DNA of 64,000 bases. Origin: Paraspadella gotoi. Its lineage: Eukaryota; Chaetognatha. Positions 50,101-59,174 of this stretch are shown piece after piece. The translations under genes and the position numbers were made by a program. Under the pieces are notes generated by a model, which was not told the origin of the DNA, made no database searches, and worked only from the letters and a program-made list of their open reading frames with translations. The stretch lies in NCBI GenBank assembly GCA_051294375.1, contig CM119266.1:18710087-18774086 (forward strand). The letters run 5' to 3'. How positions within the stretch are numbered: position 1 is the stretch's first letter; each line of letters opens with the position of its first letter.

Positions 50101-51308
50101 TTTATTGTAATTTTATAGATCGAATGCACTAAAATTCCATGCATAAGGCCAGAACAGGGTAAAAACTAAGAATTCTGTAATTATAAATAACGTTTAGAGC
50201 ATCCCTTATGGGATAACGAAATAGGCCTTTTTAATCATCCACATATAAGTCTCCTTATAGACATTATAGTGTCACGGTGAAGCTATGCGATATATAAACT
50301 CTCTGACCTTACGCTAATTTTCTTCTTACGCTGCTGCCTCTCCTATTATTTTTTTTTGTTAAGTACAGCTAAAAACATGAAAAATAATATATAGGTATAA
50401 GAGAAAGTCTATGATAGGTTGTTTGTAGACATAGAACGGCAATAAGGTCCGATTTTTAGTTTATTTGTTCCTTAAATGCCCCCAGGGCTATAAAAATTCT
50501 TCTCTAGAAGTAGGGTCTAAGGGTAAACGGATCTAGAGAAGATTTAAGGCGTTCGTTATTATAATCGATTAAGAGTCCTGGAAACAAATAAATTACTTGC
50601 CGTGCTTGACTGAGGTGACCTCAGCTGTGAGAAATGAATGTAAAGCTACTCCGGTACCTAGGAATTCTTGGGTGGACTACGACAGAAGACGGACAATAAT
50701 TTGAATGACCTATAGGAAGCTAGTTGTCTTGGTGTAGAGCTGACGACAAAAAAAGATGCCTCTCAAGCAGATGATGAGACAGTGCAAAAGATAATCTGAG
50801 GAGACCATTATCTCGTTATTGTTGAGTTCCTCGCACAGTACATTCTCTTTCAGAGAGGATCAGGCTGTAACACTGACCGTGTTCACAGGCGGTATTAAGA
50901 GAGCAGCCCCGTCCCTCTTAATACTGCTGNNNNNNNNNNNNNNNNNNNNNNNNNNNNNNNNNNNNNNNNNNNNNNNNNNNNNNNNNNNNNNNNNNNNNNN
51001 NNNNNNNNNNNNNNNNNNNNNNNNNNNNNTAAAGTTAAACTTAGGAATTTTACTACGCCTTACTGTCCAGGCTTCCTTCACCTGTAGCAAGAGAAATATC
51101 CACCGACGGCATTGGATACAAAGATGAGGCAAGCGGATAAGTTGACCGAGACAACGACGAGGCGCTCGGTTGTGCCAAGAGTCTTGCTCCCAACCTCGTC
51201 GAAATAAACGACAAGGACGACGAAGAAGACGACGGCGGAGGCGAGAAAAAGACTGTTGGTCAGCACGAAGGTGATCACCAGGAACGGGCATCGTCCCCTA
51301 CACCCCAT
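41078..51308 (-). CDS. four-transmembrane protein, 205 aa (whole gene, 4 coding exons)
   Basis: Exons 51082-51308, 43261-43465, 41833-41928 and 41078-41167 join in frame (618 bases including stop). There are four hydrophobic segments: about residues 8-34, 50-72, 80-103 and 118-138. The first loop is short (SKTLGTTER), the second is acidic (DEKDEDYQANN), and the C-terminal tail is basic and about 65 residues long. The topology resembles MARVEL/claudin-like tetraspan proteins, but no signature (such as a claudin W-GLW-C-C motif) is seen, so the family is open. Both termini are predicted to be cytoplasmic. The 7.6-kb first intron contains an N gap and repeats. A possible 5' UTR exon is near 51622-51724. 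Confidence 0.75.
41833..41928 (-). CDS. tetraspan gene, exon 3 (basic tail)
   Basis: 96 bases between acceptor CTTTTAAG and donor AAG|GTAAGG, phase 0 at both ends. The reading YAIRYQWRRRPSIEEVRDHA is strongly basic just after the fourth helix. An alternative frame (TPSVINGAEDHLSRKSEIMR) is also open and would join exon 1 of the EGF gene in phase; the phase-0 reading is preferred because it links exons 2 and 4. Confidence 0.65.
42277..42307 (+). repeat. Helentron-like terminal hairpin plus CTAA
   Basis: GACCGAAAAGTGACTTATAGA is followed by a 28-base near-palindrome (GTTGCTCCGCGAGTACTCGC and its return arm) and CTAA. An almost identical end is at 54610-54640. Upstream, GACCGACGGGCAGAC is the decayed microsatellite. 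Confidence 0.65.
42340..42500 (+). mobile_element. possible tRNA-derived SINE fragment
   Basis: TATAGCTTGGTGAAACTCAT followed about 50 bases later by CGGGTTCAATCCCTACACG gives an A-box-like and a near-perfect B-box motif. No clear tail or duplication was seen, and no second copy in the window. Confidence 0.4.
42596..42820 (+). mobile_element. hAT-like MITE, right-end fragment
   Basis: This matches the last ~220 bases of the 612-base MITE (TCAACTTTTAACGAGGAATT to AACTTTTACTACGC) but is more diverged and truncated at the left, where it abuts a CAGATCCGACATTGTTTGCT motif. Confidence 0.65.
43261..43465 (-). CDS. tetraspan gene, exon 2 (helices 3 and 4)
   Basis: Acceptor AATCGCAG to donor GAA|GTAGGG: 205 bases, entering with one base of an Arg codon and leaving in phase 0. 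It includes GIVVYMVLCALGTAAPVAII (helix 3), an acidic loop, and AAMACTMFATSVIGLYNGF (helix 4). The plus-strand frame at 43273-43671 is a shadow. If unspliced, the frame runs to a stop at 43189 through a Gly/Ile-rich stretch that is less protein-like. Confidence 0.8.
43470..45360. other. intron sequence, one GC-richer patch
   Basis: Mostly AT-rich. Between about 44470 and 44900 the GC content rises and a 122-codon plus-strand frame is open, but it runs through a CT microsatellite and has no start context, splice sites or recognisable motif. An AATAATAAT run lies at 44270-44305. No gene is called. Confidence 0.45.
45365..46440 (-). mobile_element. Helentron/DINE-like element, reverse orientation
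   Basis: On the minus strand, several core units (TTCCACTC..ACGATTCCATC, CTTTCCTACCCACAC) are followed by GTCC-rich sequence, TTTTTGCATAATTTATCATA, GCCCCGACATTAATTGAGG, GTTATAGA, a hairpin at 45368-45396 and CTAA. It mirrors the cluster at 25.9-28.1 kb. The Asn/Ser-rich minus-strand frames at 45462-45709 are core-unit translations. Confidence 0.65.
46480..47220. repeat. GA-rich microsatellites and repeat R/GA-module pieces
   Basis: Long imperfect GA tracts at 46505-46590, 46900-46965 and 47105-47215 alternate with AAAAAAGCGCGGAATAAATG and TCACGCAAGAG modules also seen at 32.0-32.4 kb. The minus-strand Leu/Ser-rich frames are artefacts. Confidence 0.7.
47385..47548 (+). repeat. TTAATTAATC tandem repeat
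   Basis: Nearly pure A/T units ATCTATTAATTAATTA are repeated about ten times. It ends at a GGCAGATCCGACATTGTTTG motif. Confidence 0.85.
47645..48715 (+). repeat. 55-bp minisatellite, 19 copies, A-B-C higher-order pattern
   Basis: The unit includes CCTAACTGACTGTTTGCTGG and CCTGATTAAAACTGAAAAGC. Three variants can be told apart by linked differences: A (GCTTCCCTAA with GGCCTTCC), B (GCCTCCCTAA with GGCCTGCC) and C (GCCTTCCTAA with GGCCTGCC). The order is mostly A-B-C repeated, i.e. a 165-base higher-order unit. Scattered one-base indels may be sequencing error. Confidence 0.9.
48785..49607 (-). other. two unassigned open frames around a GC-rich tRNA-like patch
   Basis: Minus-strand frames at 48785-48997 and 49404-49607 are open for about 70 codons each and contain residues uncommon in random AT-rich translation, but I found no splice support or motif. 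Between them, about 49050-49300 is GC-rich and contains AGCCTGGTTCAAGCCCCAGG, a B-box-like motif, so part may be an old SINE. Confidence 0.3.
49700..50810. other. intron/intergenic sequence, nothing recognised
   Basis: Mixed AT-rich DNA without exons, clear repeats or RNA motifs that I could identify. Confidence 0.5.
50815..50929 (-). mobile_element. family A LTR fragment at gap edge
   Basis: The minus strand reads TTAAGAGGGACGGGGC, a CCGCCTGTGAACACGG segment and GTGTTACAGCCTGATCC, the core of the family A LTR with small insertions. The rest is lost in the adjacent N gap. Confidence 0.6.
50930..51029. other. assembly gap (100 N)
   Basis: Left flank: LTR family A. Right flank: 33 bases of the hAT-like MITE end (to CTACGCCTTA at 51062). 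The gap therefore probably hides a TRIM plus MITE nest like that at 39.4-40.6 kb. It lies in the first intron of the tetraspan gene. Open frames drawn through the N's are meaningless. Confidence 1.
51082..51308 (-). CDS. tetraspan gene, exon 1 (start, helices 1 and 2)
   Basis: An ATG at 51308 opens MGCRGRCPFLVITFVLTNSL, continuing through LASAVVFFVVLVVYF (helix 1), a short loop and LVVVSVNLSACLIFVSNAV (helix 2). The exon ends at donor CAG|GTGAAG, leaving two bases. A stop precedes the ATG in frame and an acceptor (ACTCCTTAG) lies 22 bases upstream of it, suggesting a 5' UTR intron. The codons are GC-rich relative to the surroundings, unlike the intron. Confidence 0.8.
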
Positions 51309-51658
51309 CGAAGATCCTCGTCGGCATCACTAAGGAGTAGTCGATTAATTAAAAACAAAAGAAATTGATATTATATTTATAGAAATATTACAAAATAAAA
51401 TTTAATTATTATCGTTAATATTTGGTAAAATAACTTTCAATTTCAATAGCAAGGGTAGAATTGCCTTAGAGACGTCGGGGGCGGGAATCAGTGCTTGTCG
51501 CAAAGGTTTTTTTTTGTCTCATGCCACTGGAGCAGTAAAACCAACATCATCAAGCTTAGCACTAACTCATTTATAACTAATGGTTGAGATGGTAAGTTAG
51601 CTCGCTCTATTACAAGAACAAATACTTACCCCTAGAGATTCTCTCCACTTAAAAGATA

Positions 51659-51724
51659 TTATCTATCTCTTATTCGGAGCCGCAACTGGTTTTCGTCAAG
51701 TTTTGCAGGAATATTGATTCCCAT
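51659..51724 (-). CDS. possible small 3' exon or 5' UTR exon
   Basis: Acceptor TTTTTTCTTAG is followed by ATG and 20 more codons (MGINIPAKLDENQLRLRIRD then R) and a TAA. If the exon instead runs on to the strong donor GGG|GTAAGT at about 51622, all frames contain stops and it would be a 5' UTR exon for the tetraspan gene. The two readings cannot be separated here. Confidence 0.35.
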   Translation of the reverse strand: MGINIPAKLDENQLRLRIRDR

Positions 51725-51967
51725 CTAAGAAAAAATTAATTAGCTCTAGTCAGCAGCGACACAATAGTTGAATCTTTTAAAACTCGAATCTAGAACTACT
51801 GTCGAACATGAACGGCTAAATCGTTGCAAATTTAGGGAGCCCAAATGACAAACCTTTCGAGGAAACAAAACTTTTGTGAGATCATGATGAAGATGATTGA
51901 GGCAACGATCGAGACGGAGTTCAGAGCAAGAATGAATAAAACAGAGACAAGACAGAGTTAAAACAGT

Positions 51968-52245
51968 GAGAAATCAATGGCTGCGCCAATACATGTAAAT
52001 CACTTTCAAGGGCTTAAACTGAACTGTTACTGCGGCACTAATAACATTTTAGTATCTAGAAAAATATTTTATAAATCAAAACAATATTATTTTTGTTTTG
52101 ATATATGATTAAAATTCTTTGTTAAAGACATAGAATAAGAAAGAGAATAAAATAAAAATATAAAAAAAGATTTAAGAGCAGGTGCAAGTGAAGATTTAGT
52201 GGGTGCAGATAAAGTTTATTTTAAATGTTCCTTTGTCTTACACTT
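51968..52245 (+). repeat. dispersed repeat D, copy 2
   Basis: Matches 6578-6845 from TGGCTGCGCCAATACATG to CTTTGTCTTACA. Confidence 0.75.
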
Positions 52246-52793
52246 ATATCTACAGTCGGACCTACAGCCCTTCTCCCTGTCCACGTCACGAGCCGCAAAA
52301 TTGTTCCAGAAATGTAAAAATTTTTTTGTAATTGTAATTTCTATGATTACGGGATCGCCCATCAGATGAACTGGTAATAAACACTTGGAATCCGAATACG
52401 GTTATATTAAGGCCGATCTTTTTGTATTTATTGTTTCTAATCGAAATAAAGACAGAAAAGACTACTTACTCACCATATAATGTCAGAATTATTACTCATA
52501 AATTAACATAATTTAAAATCAAGATACACCATGAAATAAACTATTAACTGGGAATTCTTGCGATGTGTTTATTTAGTAATTTTAATATTAGGTGTTTTTA
52601 TTTTTATCAAATTATCATGCATACAAACATTTACATTCACAGTACAATGACAACATAAAAAAAAAACCACACAACTACATTAAGTAATCCGTACATTGCT
52701 TTTAATTATGTAGAATAATTCTTTGTGTGGACAAAATTATCGAAAAATTTCGATTGTTAGAGATTATTTTGGATTTTTCTAGAAATCAGTTTT

Positions 52794-52900
52794 TTACGTT
52801 TCCTGAAATTGTTTTGTGTATTCTACGAATTTCGCGCCAGCTTCTTCCTCGAATTCATAGGCGGAATCGGTGCCGGAACCCCGCCGAGAAAAAATCTGGC
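52794..52900 (-). CDS. 3'-terminal exon of an upstream gene
   Basis: Acceptor TTTGTTTTAG is followed by two bases of a split codon, 34 codons (QIFSRRGSGTDSAYEFEEEA and GAKFVEYTKQFQET) and a TAA. It is GC-rich and acidic, coding-like against an AT-rich background. The rest of the gene must lie above 53 kb on the minus strand or outside the window; I could not identify the preceding exon. The plus-strand frame at 52727-52924 is its shadow. Confidence 0.6.
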
Positions 52901-52929
52901 CTAAAACAAAGAAAAAAGCGATAAATCAG

Positions 52930-54520
52930 GAACGTTTCCGCATTTTCAGACTCAAACCCAAAAACGACTTCCCCCGATTCCTCTCTCGTCAGAAGTTGCC
53001 CCTTTCCTGCACCCAACTGGTTCGTTTAACTTAAACGATTCTTTTACGAAAACGATCACCGTCCAAGTCACTTCCTTGAAAAGTTAATATAAATATGTAC
53101 TAGCTTTACCAACGAAGTCGTCATCTCTTTTAAAACATACACACCGGTGCAAAAAAAAGTTTAATCAAACAATGCCAGAGATGCTCACAATCATTTAGCG
53201 GTAAGTAGCTAAGACGAAACCCCAGTTATGATTAATCTGTTAATCTCTGTTATGATTAATCTTTCAATCTCTGTTTTTATTTAATACAATTAAGTATCAA
53301 TACGTTCAACCTTAATTGCCTCCATATTCTTTCTTTTCAGTATTACGTTGTTGCCTTGATATATAATTTTTAATTTGTTAAAATATTGTCCTTGTGTTTG
53401 TTGACATCATTTTAAAATAAAAAGGCATTATCATTGCCATCATTCCTTATAGTTTCTTTCTTTCTTTTTATTATCTTTATTTAATTCTGTTTTCGTTCTC
53501 TCTTTCTATTTTTAAACTTTTTTCTTTTTTCTCATTTCATTCATCCATTTTTTTTTATAGAATTTGTCTTTTTTTATTATATTTGTTTTTTTTTAATTTT
53601 TTTTCTTGATTTAACCGTCCCAATGTTTCGATATGCTTCCTTAATAAAAATATGTAAAGAAAAATATAAATTGTTAATGATAAAAAGTGATAAATTCTGG
53701 TCCCGTTAAGTACATATATCTCTTTAATCCTGCCCCTGACCGGCCTCACCCGTCTCTTTATTCTAGTAGACCTGATCCCGAATTGGGCAACCATTCTTTT
53801 TTTTTTGCCTCCCCGTTGATCTGACCTGACCCTCATTTCCAAACAGATAAATCTTTTCAACTGGAAGTCATCCACACCTTTCAAGATGCTTTTTCTTTTT
53901 TCTTTTTCTTTTTTTTTTTTAGCGATAAACACGGGAGAGAGGAAAAGGAGAGAGATCTAAAAAACGTAGAGAGAGTTTTATACAATTATGTGTTTTCAAA
54001 GCATTCGTATGTATGAAAATTTTAACCTTGTCGGTCGGTCTGTACGCTCAAATTGGTTTGTCTCGAAATTTTGTAGAATATGAATAATTTATGAATATTG
54101 ATTTCTGTAGTATTATGCAATAACGAGAACCGGCAAGATTAAGGTATTGTGCCGCTGAGATTTTCTTTCGTGGACGCATGAATGATGATCATGTGAATAC
54201 ACTAGTATGAAACATTTTACAATAAGCATCTTATGGTTGCTAAAATATTTAAAATGACCAATTAAAGGTTTTATAGAACCATACCTGTAGATAACGACTA
54301 CAGGCTGCCGAATTTAGTAATAAATAATAACGATTAGGATCAGATAAATCCGTCAGAAATTATAATCAAAATAAAAACCGAGAGAATAAAGGTACTACCT
54401 TTCTGGTAACAGGGTCAAGATCTAATTAAATTGATGCCGGCTTTCTTAATCACCATGTTCACTTCAAACCTTCCAAACCATCTCCAATAATAATAATATT
54501 AAGAAATATTACTAGGATAT
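52930..54520. other. AT/T-rich intergenic or intron DNA
   Basis: T-rich tracts at 53455-53600 and 53890-53920. The 125-codon minus-strand frame at 53555-53932 is Lys/Arg-rich with poly-Lys from A-runs and has no splice or motif support, so it is not called. A decayed copy of the TTTGCTCAAAC motif lies reversed near 53160-53195. Confidence 0.45.
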
Positions 54521-54569
54521 TAGTAATGAGACAACAAAAGCTATATACGTACGCATATATATATATAAG

Positions 54570-54640
54570 TGAAACGGACAGAGAGACCGATCGAAAAGTG
54601 ACTAATAGAGTTGCTCCGCGAGTACTCGCGGCGCAACTAA
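54570..54640 (+). repeat. Helentron-like terminal hairpin plus CTAA
   Basis: GACCGATCGAAAAGTGACTA, ATAGA, a 28-base near-palindrome at 54610-54637 and CTAA, nearly identical to 42245-42307. Confidence 0.65.
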
Positions 54641-55465
54641 AAAATCATGTTTTGCAACCAAAAACTTCCGCGCGAATGAATTTTAAAAAAAAGGAAGATT
54701 TTTTCAAGAGTAGAAAAGAGGATGAGATTGAGGGACGGCGGAAGGAGGGCAAGAGAGAGAGAGAGAGAGAGAGAGTAATTCAAATAAGAGACGTGTGATT
54801 TGGGCTCGCGTGACCCATTTTTTGAGTTTCAAGAGAAATTTAAAAAAAAATTTTGACAAAAAAGGGGGATCAATGAGTAGGGGTACCCAATCTAACTTGG
54901 GCGGGCCAAAACTTTTATGCAAGTACCCTCTGATTAATTAAATGTACATAAAATTTCTAACATTACGTTACCTTCAGTCGTTAGCTTAGCGCCCTATCCA
55001 CCCTGGTGAGCCCATTCTGTCGAGCGTATTCCAGTCTTCTCCCTTCACTGGAAGCAGCGCAGAGTGGGTTACAATCTGGAGGGCATGTAATCGGGCATTG
55101 CAATAAGTTCAACCTGCTTATAGGTGAAGTGCATATTTATGCATATGTACTTTATTATATTTGATTATTTATTGATTTTTAGTATCGCCAGCCGACCTAA
55201 TTCAAATGCTGATGCAGTGATAGTAACTAATGAAAATTGCATAATTACTTGCTTTAATTTCATCACATGCACTAGTAGAATGCTTAATTAAATAGTTATT
55301 TTCACTATGCACTGATACTCCATAGTGAAAATAAGTATTTAATTATGCATAATTACTTGTTTTACTATTCTCTAATAATAATACAGCTTGTATTACTATT
55401 ATAAAACAGTATTTAAAGGAAAATTTTGTTTAATGTTTCAGTAACGATTTATTTTGTATTAAAAC

Positions 55466-55494
55466 GTTTCGGCTTTAATGCAAGCCTTCATCGG
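55466..55494 (-). ncRNA. degenerate hammerhead-like motif (duplicate 1)
   Basis: Minus strand: CCGATGA, a GGCTT/AAGCC stem with a 6-base loop, GAAAC, then GTTTT. U4 is C and stem III cannot form. Duplicate 2 has the same motif at about 56432-56461. Confidence 0.45.
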
Positions 55495-56463
55495 CGTTAA
55501 AACAGTTGTGAATTTTGAAAAGTATTTCTGTGCAAAAGTAAAGGAGAGAGAGAGAGGTTTTTTAAAAATTTTATTGTATTTTACATATTCTAAGCTCATT
55601 TTACAAGGGGTGCTCTAAAAATGTTTTTTTCAAACTCAACCTTCTTGTCTGTGAAAGAAAAATCGTAATTTTTCATTATCTTCAACTGCAAAAAAAAAAG
55701 CTTGACACCCTGCTTGTTTATCATAATAAAATTTTAAAAAATTAGATAGCTTGCGACATATTTTACAAAGCAAGACATCATTGTGTTTGAGTTTCAAGAG
55801 AAATTTAAAAAAAAATTTTGACAAAAAAGGGGGATCAATGAGTAGGGGTACCCAATCTAACTTGGGCGGGCCAAAACTTTTATGCAAGTACCCTGCTGAT
55901 TAATTAAATTGTACATAAAATTTCTAACATTACGTTACCTTCAGTCCGTTAGCTTAGCGCCCTATCCACCCTGGTGAGCCCATTCTGTCGAGCGTATTCC
56001 AGTCTTCTCCCTTCACTGGAAGCAGCGCAGAGTGGGTTACAATCTGGAGGGCATGTAATCGGGCATTGCAATAAGTTCAACCTGCTTATAGGTGAAGTGC
56101 ATATTTATGCATATGTACTTATTATATTTGATTATTTATTGATTTTTAGTATCGCCAGCCGACCTAATTCAAATGCTGATGCAGTGATAGTAACTATGAA
56201 AATTGCATAATTACTTGCTTTAATTTCATCACATGCACTAGTAGAATGCTTAATTAAATAGTTATTTTCACTATGCACTGATACTCCATAGTGAAAATAA
56301 GTATTTAATTATGCATAATTACTTGTTTTACTATTCTCTAATAATAATACAGCTTGTATTACTATTATAAAACAGTATTTAAAAGGAAAATTTTGTTTAA
56401 TGTTTCAGTAACGATTTATTTTGTATTAAAACGTTTCGGCTTTAATGCAAGCCTTCATCGGCG

Positions 56464-57352
56464 TTAAGGGGACCCAGTGATAAAAATGATATCATAAGCT
56501 TAAGGGTCTATCATCAAAGGAATTTGAATGGTGATAGTCATTAATTTTTCTTTTGGCACGGGAAAGTGGTAAAAAAATTCCTATCTCTTATTGTAGTGGA
56601 AACAAAAATTTAATAATTATGAAAAAAACATTTAGTTGACCCTACCTAAATATTTATATAATCCATTATTTTATTTTTGCATTAGAAAGCATTTTTTACT
56701 AAATTCCAATTTTTTATTTTTTACTGTACAAAGCTACAATTTTAGGTTTAAGCCTCATTGAACAAAGGCTTTACAAGACTAATATTTTTATATTTTTATA
56801 TTTAGTTAAAAGCAGATAAATCAAACCTAAATTCTATTCTTACAGAAACAAAACTGTAATAATTATTAATTAATATTCATATATCATCCCTTAAATGTAT
56901 TATTAAACTATATTTATTCCTAATTATAATAATAAAAAATTTAGCAAAAGTAAAGAATCTTTCTCTTCTTTTTATATTTATATTACTTCAAAGAGTTTTA
57001 TTTTCATCCAATTAACAGAATCATTTGAAAAAGAAAGTTAAATAAAATCAGTCGATACCTTAAATTTTGATTCATTCCTAGTTTTTTTTCTTATAAATCT
57101 TTATGATAAAAGCTGAAAATCTTTTTAAAATTAGATCTACTCTTTTTTGGAAAAAAAATTTTTAAACTTGAAAAAGATTTTCTTCTTACCGATTTTTTAA
57201 AGAAAATTAAGCTGGCTGATTTTATCGAATTTTTTAACTACTTTCCAAATATTATAAAAGAAAAAATTATATAGTCAGAACCAGCTTAAGTTAAAGGGTC
57301 AAACGTTATGTTTTTTCAGCTTTTTACCCCCCTGTTTCACTTGGTCCCTTAA
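56464..57352. mobile_element. TTAA-targeting MITE, 881 bp
   Basis: TTAA flanks the element (56464-56467 and 57349-57352). Its ends are GGGGACCCAGTGA and, reversed, GGGACCAAGTGA. The interior is AT-rich and non-coding. The sister duplicate shows the uninterrupted site GCGTTAAAACAG at 55494-55505, proving a clean insertion. TTAA duplication occurs in piggyBac, Kolobok and Sola3 families; the GGG start is unlike the CCC of piggyBac, so Kolobok is possible (from general knowledge, not checked). Confidence 0.9.
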
Positions 57353-57639
57353 AACAGTTGTGAATTTTGGAAAAGTATTTCTGTGCAAAAGTAAAGGAGA
57401 GAGAGAGAGGTTTTTTAAAAATTTTATTGTATTTTACATATTCTAAGCTCATTTTACAAGGGGTGCTCTAAAAATGTTTTTTTCAAACTCAACCTTCTTG
57501 TCTGTGAAAGAAAAATCGTAAATTTTTCATTATCTTCACTGCAAAAAAAAAGCTTGACACCCTGCTTGTTTATCATAATAAAATTTTAAAAAATTAGATA
57601 GCTTGCGACATATTTTACAAAGCAAGACATCATTGTGTT

Positions 57640-58230
57640 AAATTGTATTGATAATTTTCTTTTAAATATAACAACCTTTATACAAGGAATTTAATTTTAT
57701 TATTTATCATCCATTTAATTAAGAAAAAGAATTTCGCGGAATAGCCATTGGAAAGGGTTCATTGACTGACTTAATGATCGAATTTTTTAGGTTTCTTTAC
57801 TGCCCCCATTTCACGAGACATAAAAGGTCATGATAATCATGTCAGTAGGTCCAGATTATATGTACGTTTTCTGCAACCTGCATTCTGAATTTTCTTTTTT
57901 ACCCTTTCAAATAAATGTNNNNNNNNNNNNNNNNNNNNNNNNNATTAAATAAAAAAAATTATTTGAGAGAATGATCGGCGTGGAGGATGCCATTGGTAAG
58001 CCTTAGTAACCCCACTTCCCGATCGAATTTTTAAACCAGGTTTTTTTTTAATCTATTCGAGACATAACACTAGATATTGATTCTATTAATTTTTTATTTC
58101 TTACATGATATTTTACGTAATCAGAGAAACGTTTAGCGTGTCAAAAAATAGGGAAAAAAAGAGTAAAACGTTCTGACGAATTTAGAAATTTATGGAGGAA
58201 TCTACTTATACCCCTTTTCCCCAGTTCTAC
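57640..58230. other. AT-rich DNA with an assembly gap
   Basis: The N gap is at 57919-57943. No exon or repeat boundary was recognised on either side. Confidence 0.6.
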
Positions 58231-58234
58231 TACT

Positions 58235-58305
58235 AGGGTAACCGCGCCAGTTACAGGTGGCGTCACTGAAGGTCGGAAGCCACCAAAGCCAACAGTTAGG
58301 GCTGA
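58235..58305 (+). repeat. dispersed repeat C, fragment
   Basis: GGGTAACCGCGCCAGT to GCCAACAG matches the middle of the copies at 10055 and 59175. Confidence 0.65.
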
Positions 58306-58779
58306 AAGGGCATAATTTTTTTTACATATACATAGATGCTCCCTCTATTTCTAGAAGACAACACTAACATCCCTCTCCCCATAACATTATAAAAGAATAT
58401 ACTCTATATAAAGAATATAATTAAATCTAATATATAGTGAAATTATTAAATTCTTACATTTATTTTAAAATTTTAATATAAAATTTTAAAGTCTAATTTA
58501 GTAAAACAAGTAATCTTGTAATATTTCATGCATATACAAAGGCAGTAAAAAGTATTGTTAACCTTTGTTAACCTTTTTATATTTCAACATATTTTACAAT
58601 TTACATAGAAAAAGTCTTTTTGTCCTCCTTTTTGTCCGCTACAACACTCAGGTTGCAAAGGGAATATATATGCACATATATGCACATAGGGTTGAAATAG
58701 GGTTACTCTCCCTCTTCTCTCTCTTTATGACTCTCTCCTGGCCTCCCTTACCCCTCTTCTTAGATTCACGCACGCGCAT

Positions 58780-58998
58780 CTCATATTCCGGCGAATTTGT
58801 GGAAGAAAGCGTGACGGCGTCACGGGCACCGTCGAGGCGAGCCTAAAAAAATGGCGGCGCAATTTAAAGGGATGAAGACGCCCCGCGGGAGACGTGAAGA
58901 TTTTAGGAACGAAGGAAATTTATTGGATAAAAACTCGCACAGAAAATCTATGGAACGGCGTTGCTGTGGTTCATGGTCGCTATGCTGCTATGGTGAGA
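58780..58998 (+). CDS. possible first exon of an unknown gene
   Basis: A short CpG-rich stretch (58780-58850) precedes ATGGCGGCG at 58851. The frame is open for about 49 codons (MAAQFKGMKTPRGRREDFRN, then a basic stretch and RRCCGSWSLCCYG) to a good donor, GGTGAGAAA, near 58995. The CpG-rich lead and GC-rich start suit an animal first exon without TATA. No second exon was identified and no family is recognised. Confidence 0.4.
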
Positions 58999-59174
58999 AA
59001 GTTGAAATGATTATCGATATTAGTATTGAAATATAATTTTTTAAAATTTCATTTAATAGGTTTTATCCATCTTTATTTTTAAAGACTGGAATATTAAAAG
59101 GTCATGATTGCATTACAAATAGCAATGTAAACTTAAAATCAATGGTTACAATTATAAAAAAATAAGGTTATTTT

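Larger units (their letters stand above)
54821..57639 (+). repeat. tandem duplication of a ~965-bp unit
   Basis: Unit 1 (54821-55785) and unit 2 (55786-57639, interrupted by an 881-base MITE) match almost base for base. They differ mainly by one-base indels, so the duplication is recent or the differences are sequencing errors. Each unit contains a reversed hammerhead-like motif and a GAGAGAGAG tract. The short minus-strand frames starting MHKSFGPPKLDW occur in both copies and are part of the unit; I do not call them genes. Confidence 0.9.

Noticed and set aside
50819-51291. Open frames reading through the N gap
   Set aside because: The N's translate as X; the left part is an LTR core and the right part is antisense or out of frame to the tetraspan exon.
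53555-53932. 125-codon minus-strand frame as a gene
   Set aside because: Lys-rich because of A/T homopolymers, with no splice sites or motif, and it ends in an AT-rich hydrophobic run.
55636-55887. Conserved minus-strand frame starting MHKSFGPPKLDW, present twice
   Set aside because: It is conserved only because the whole 965-base unit is duplicated; the frames diverge by indels after about 33 codons.
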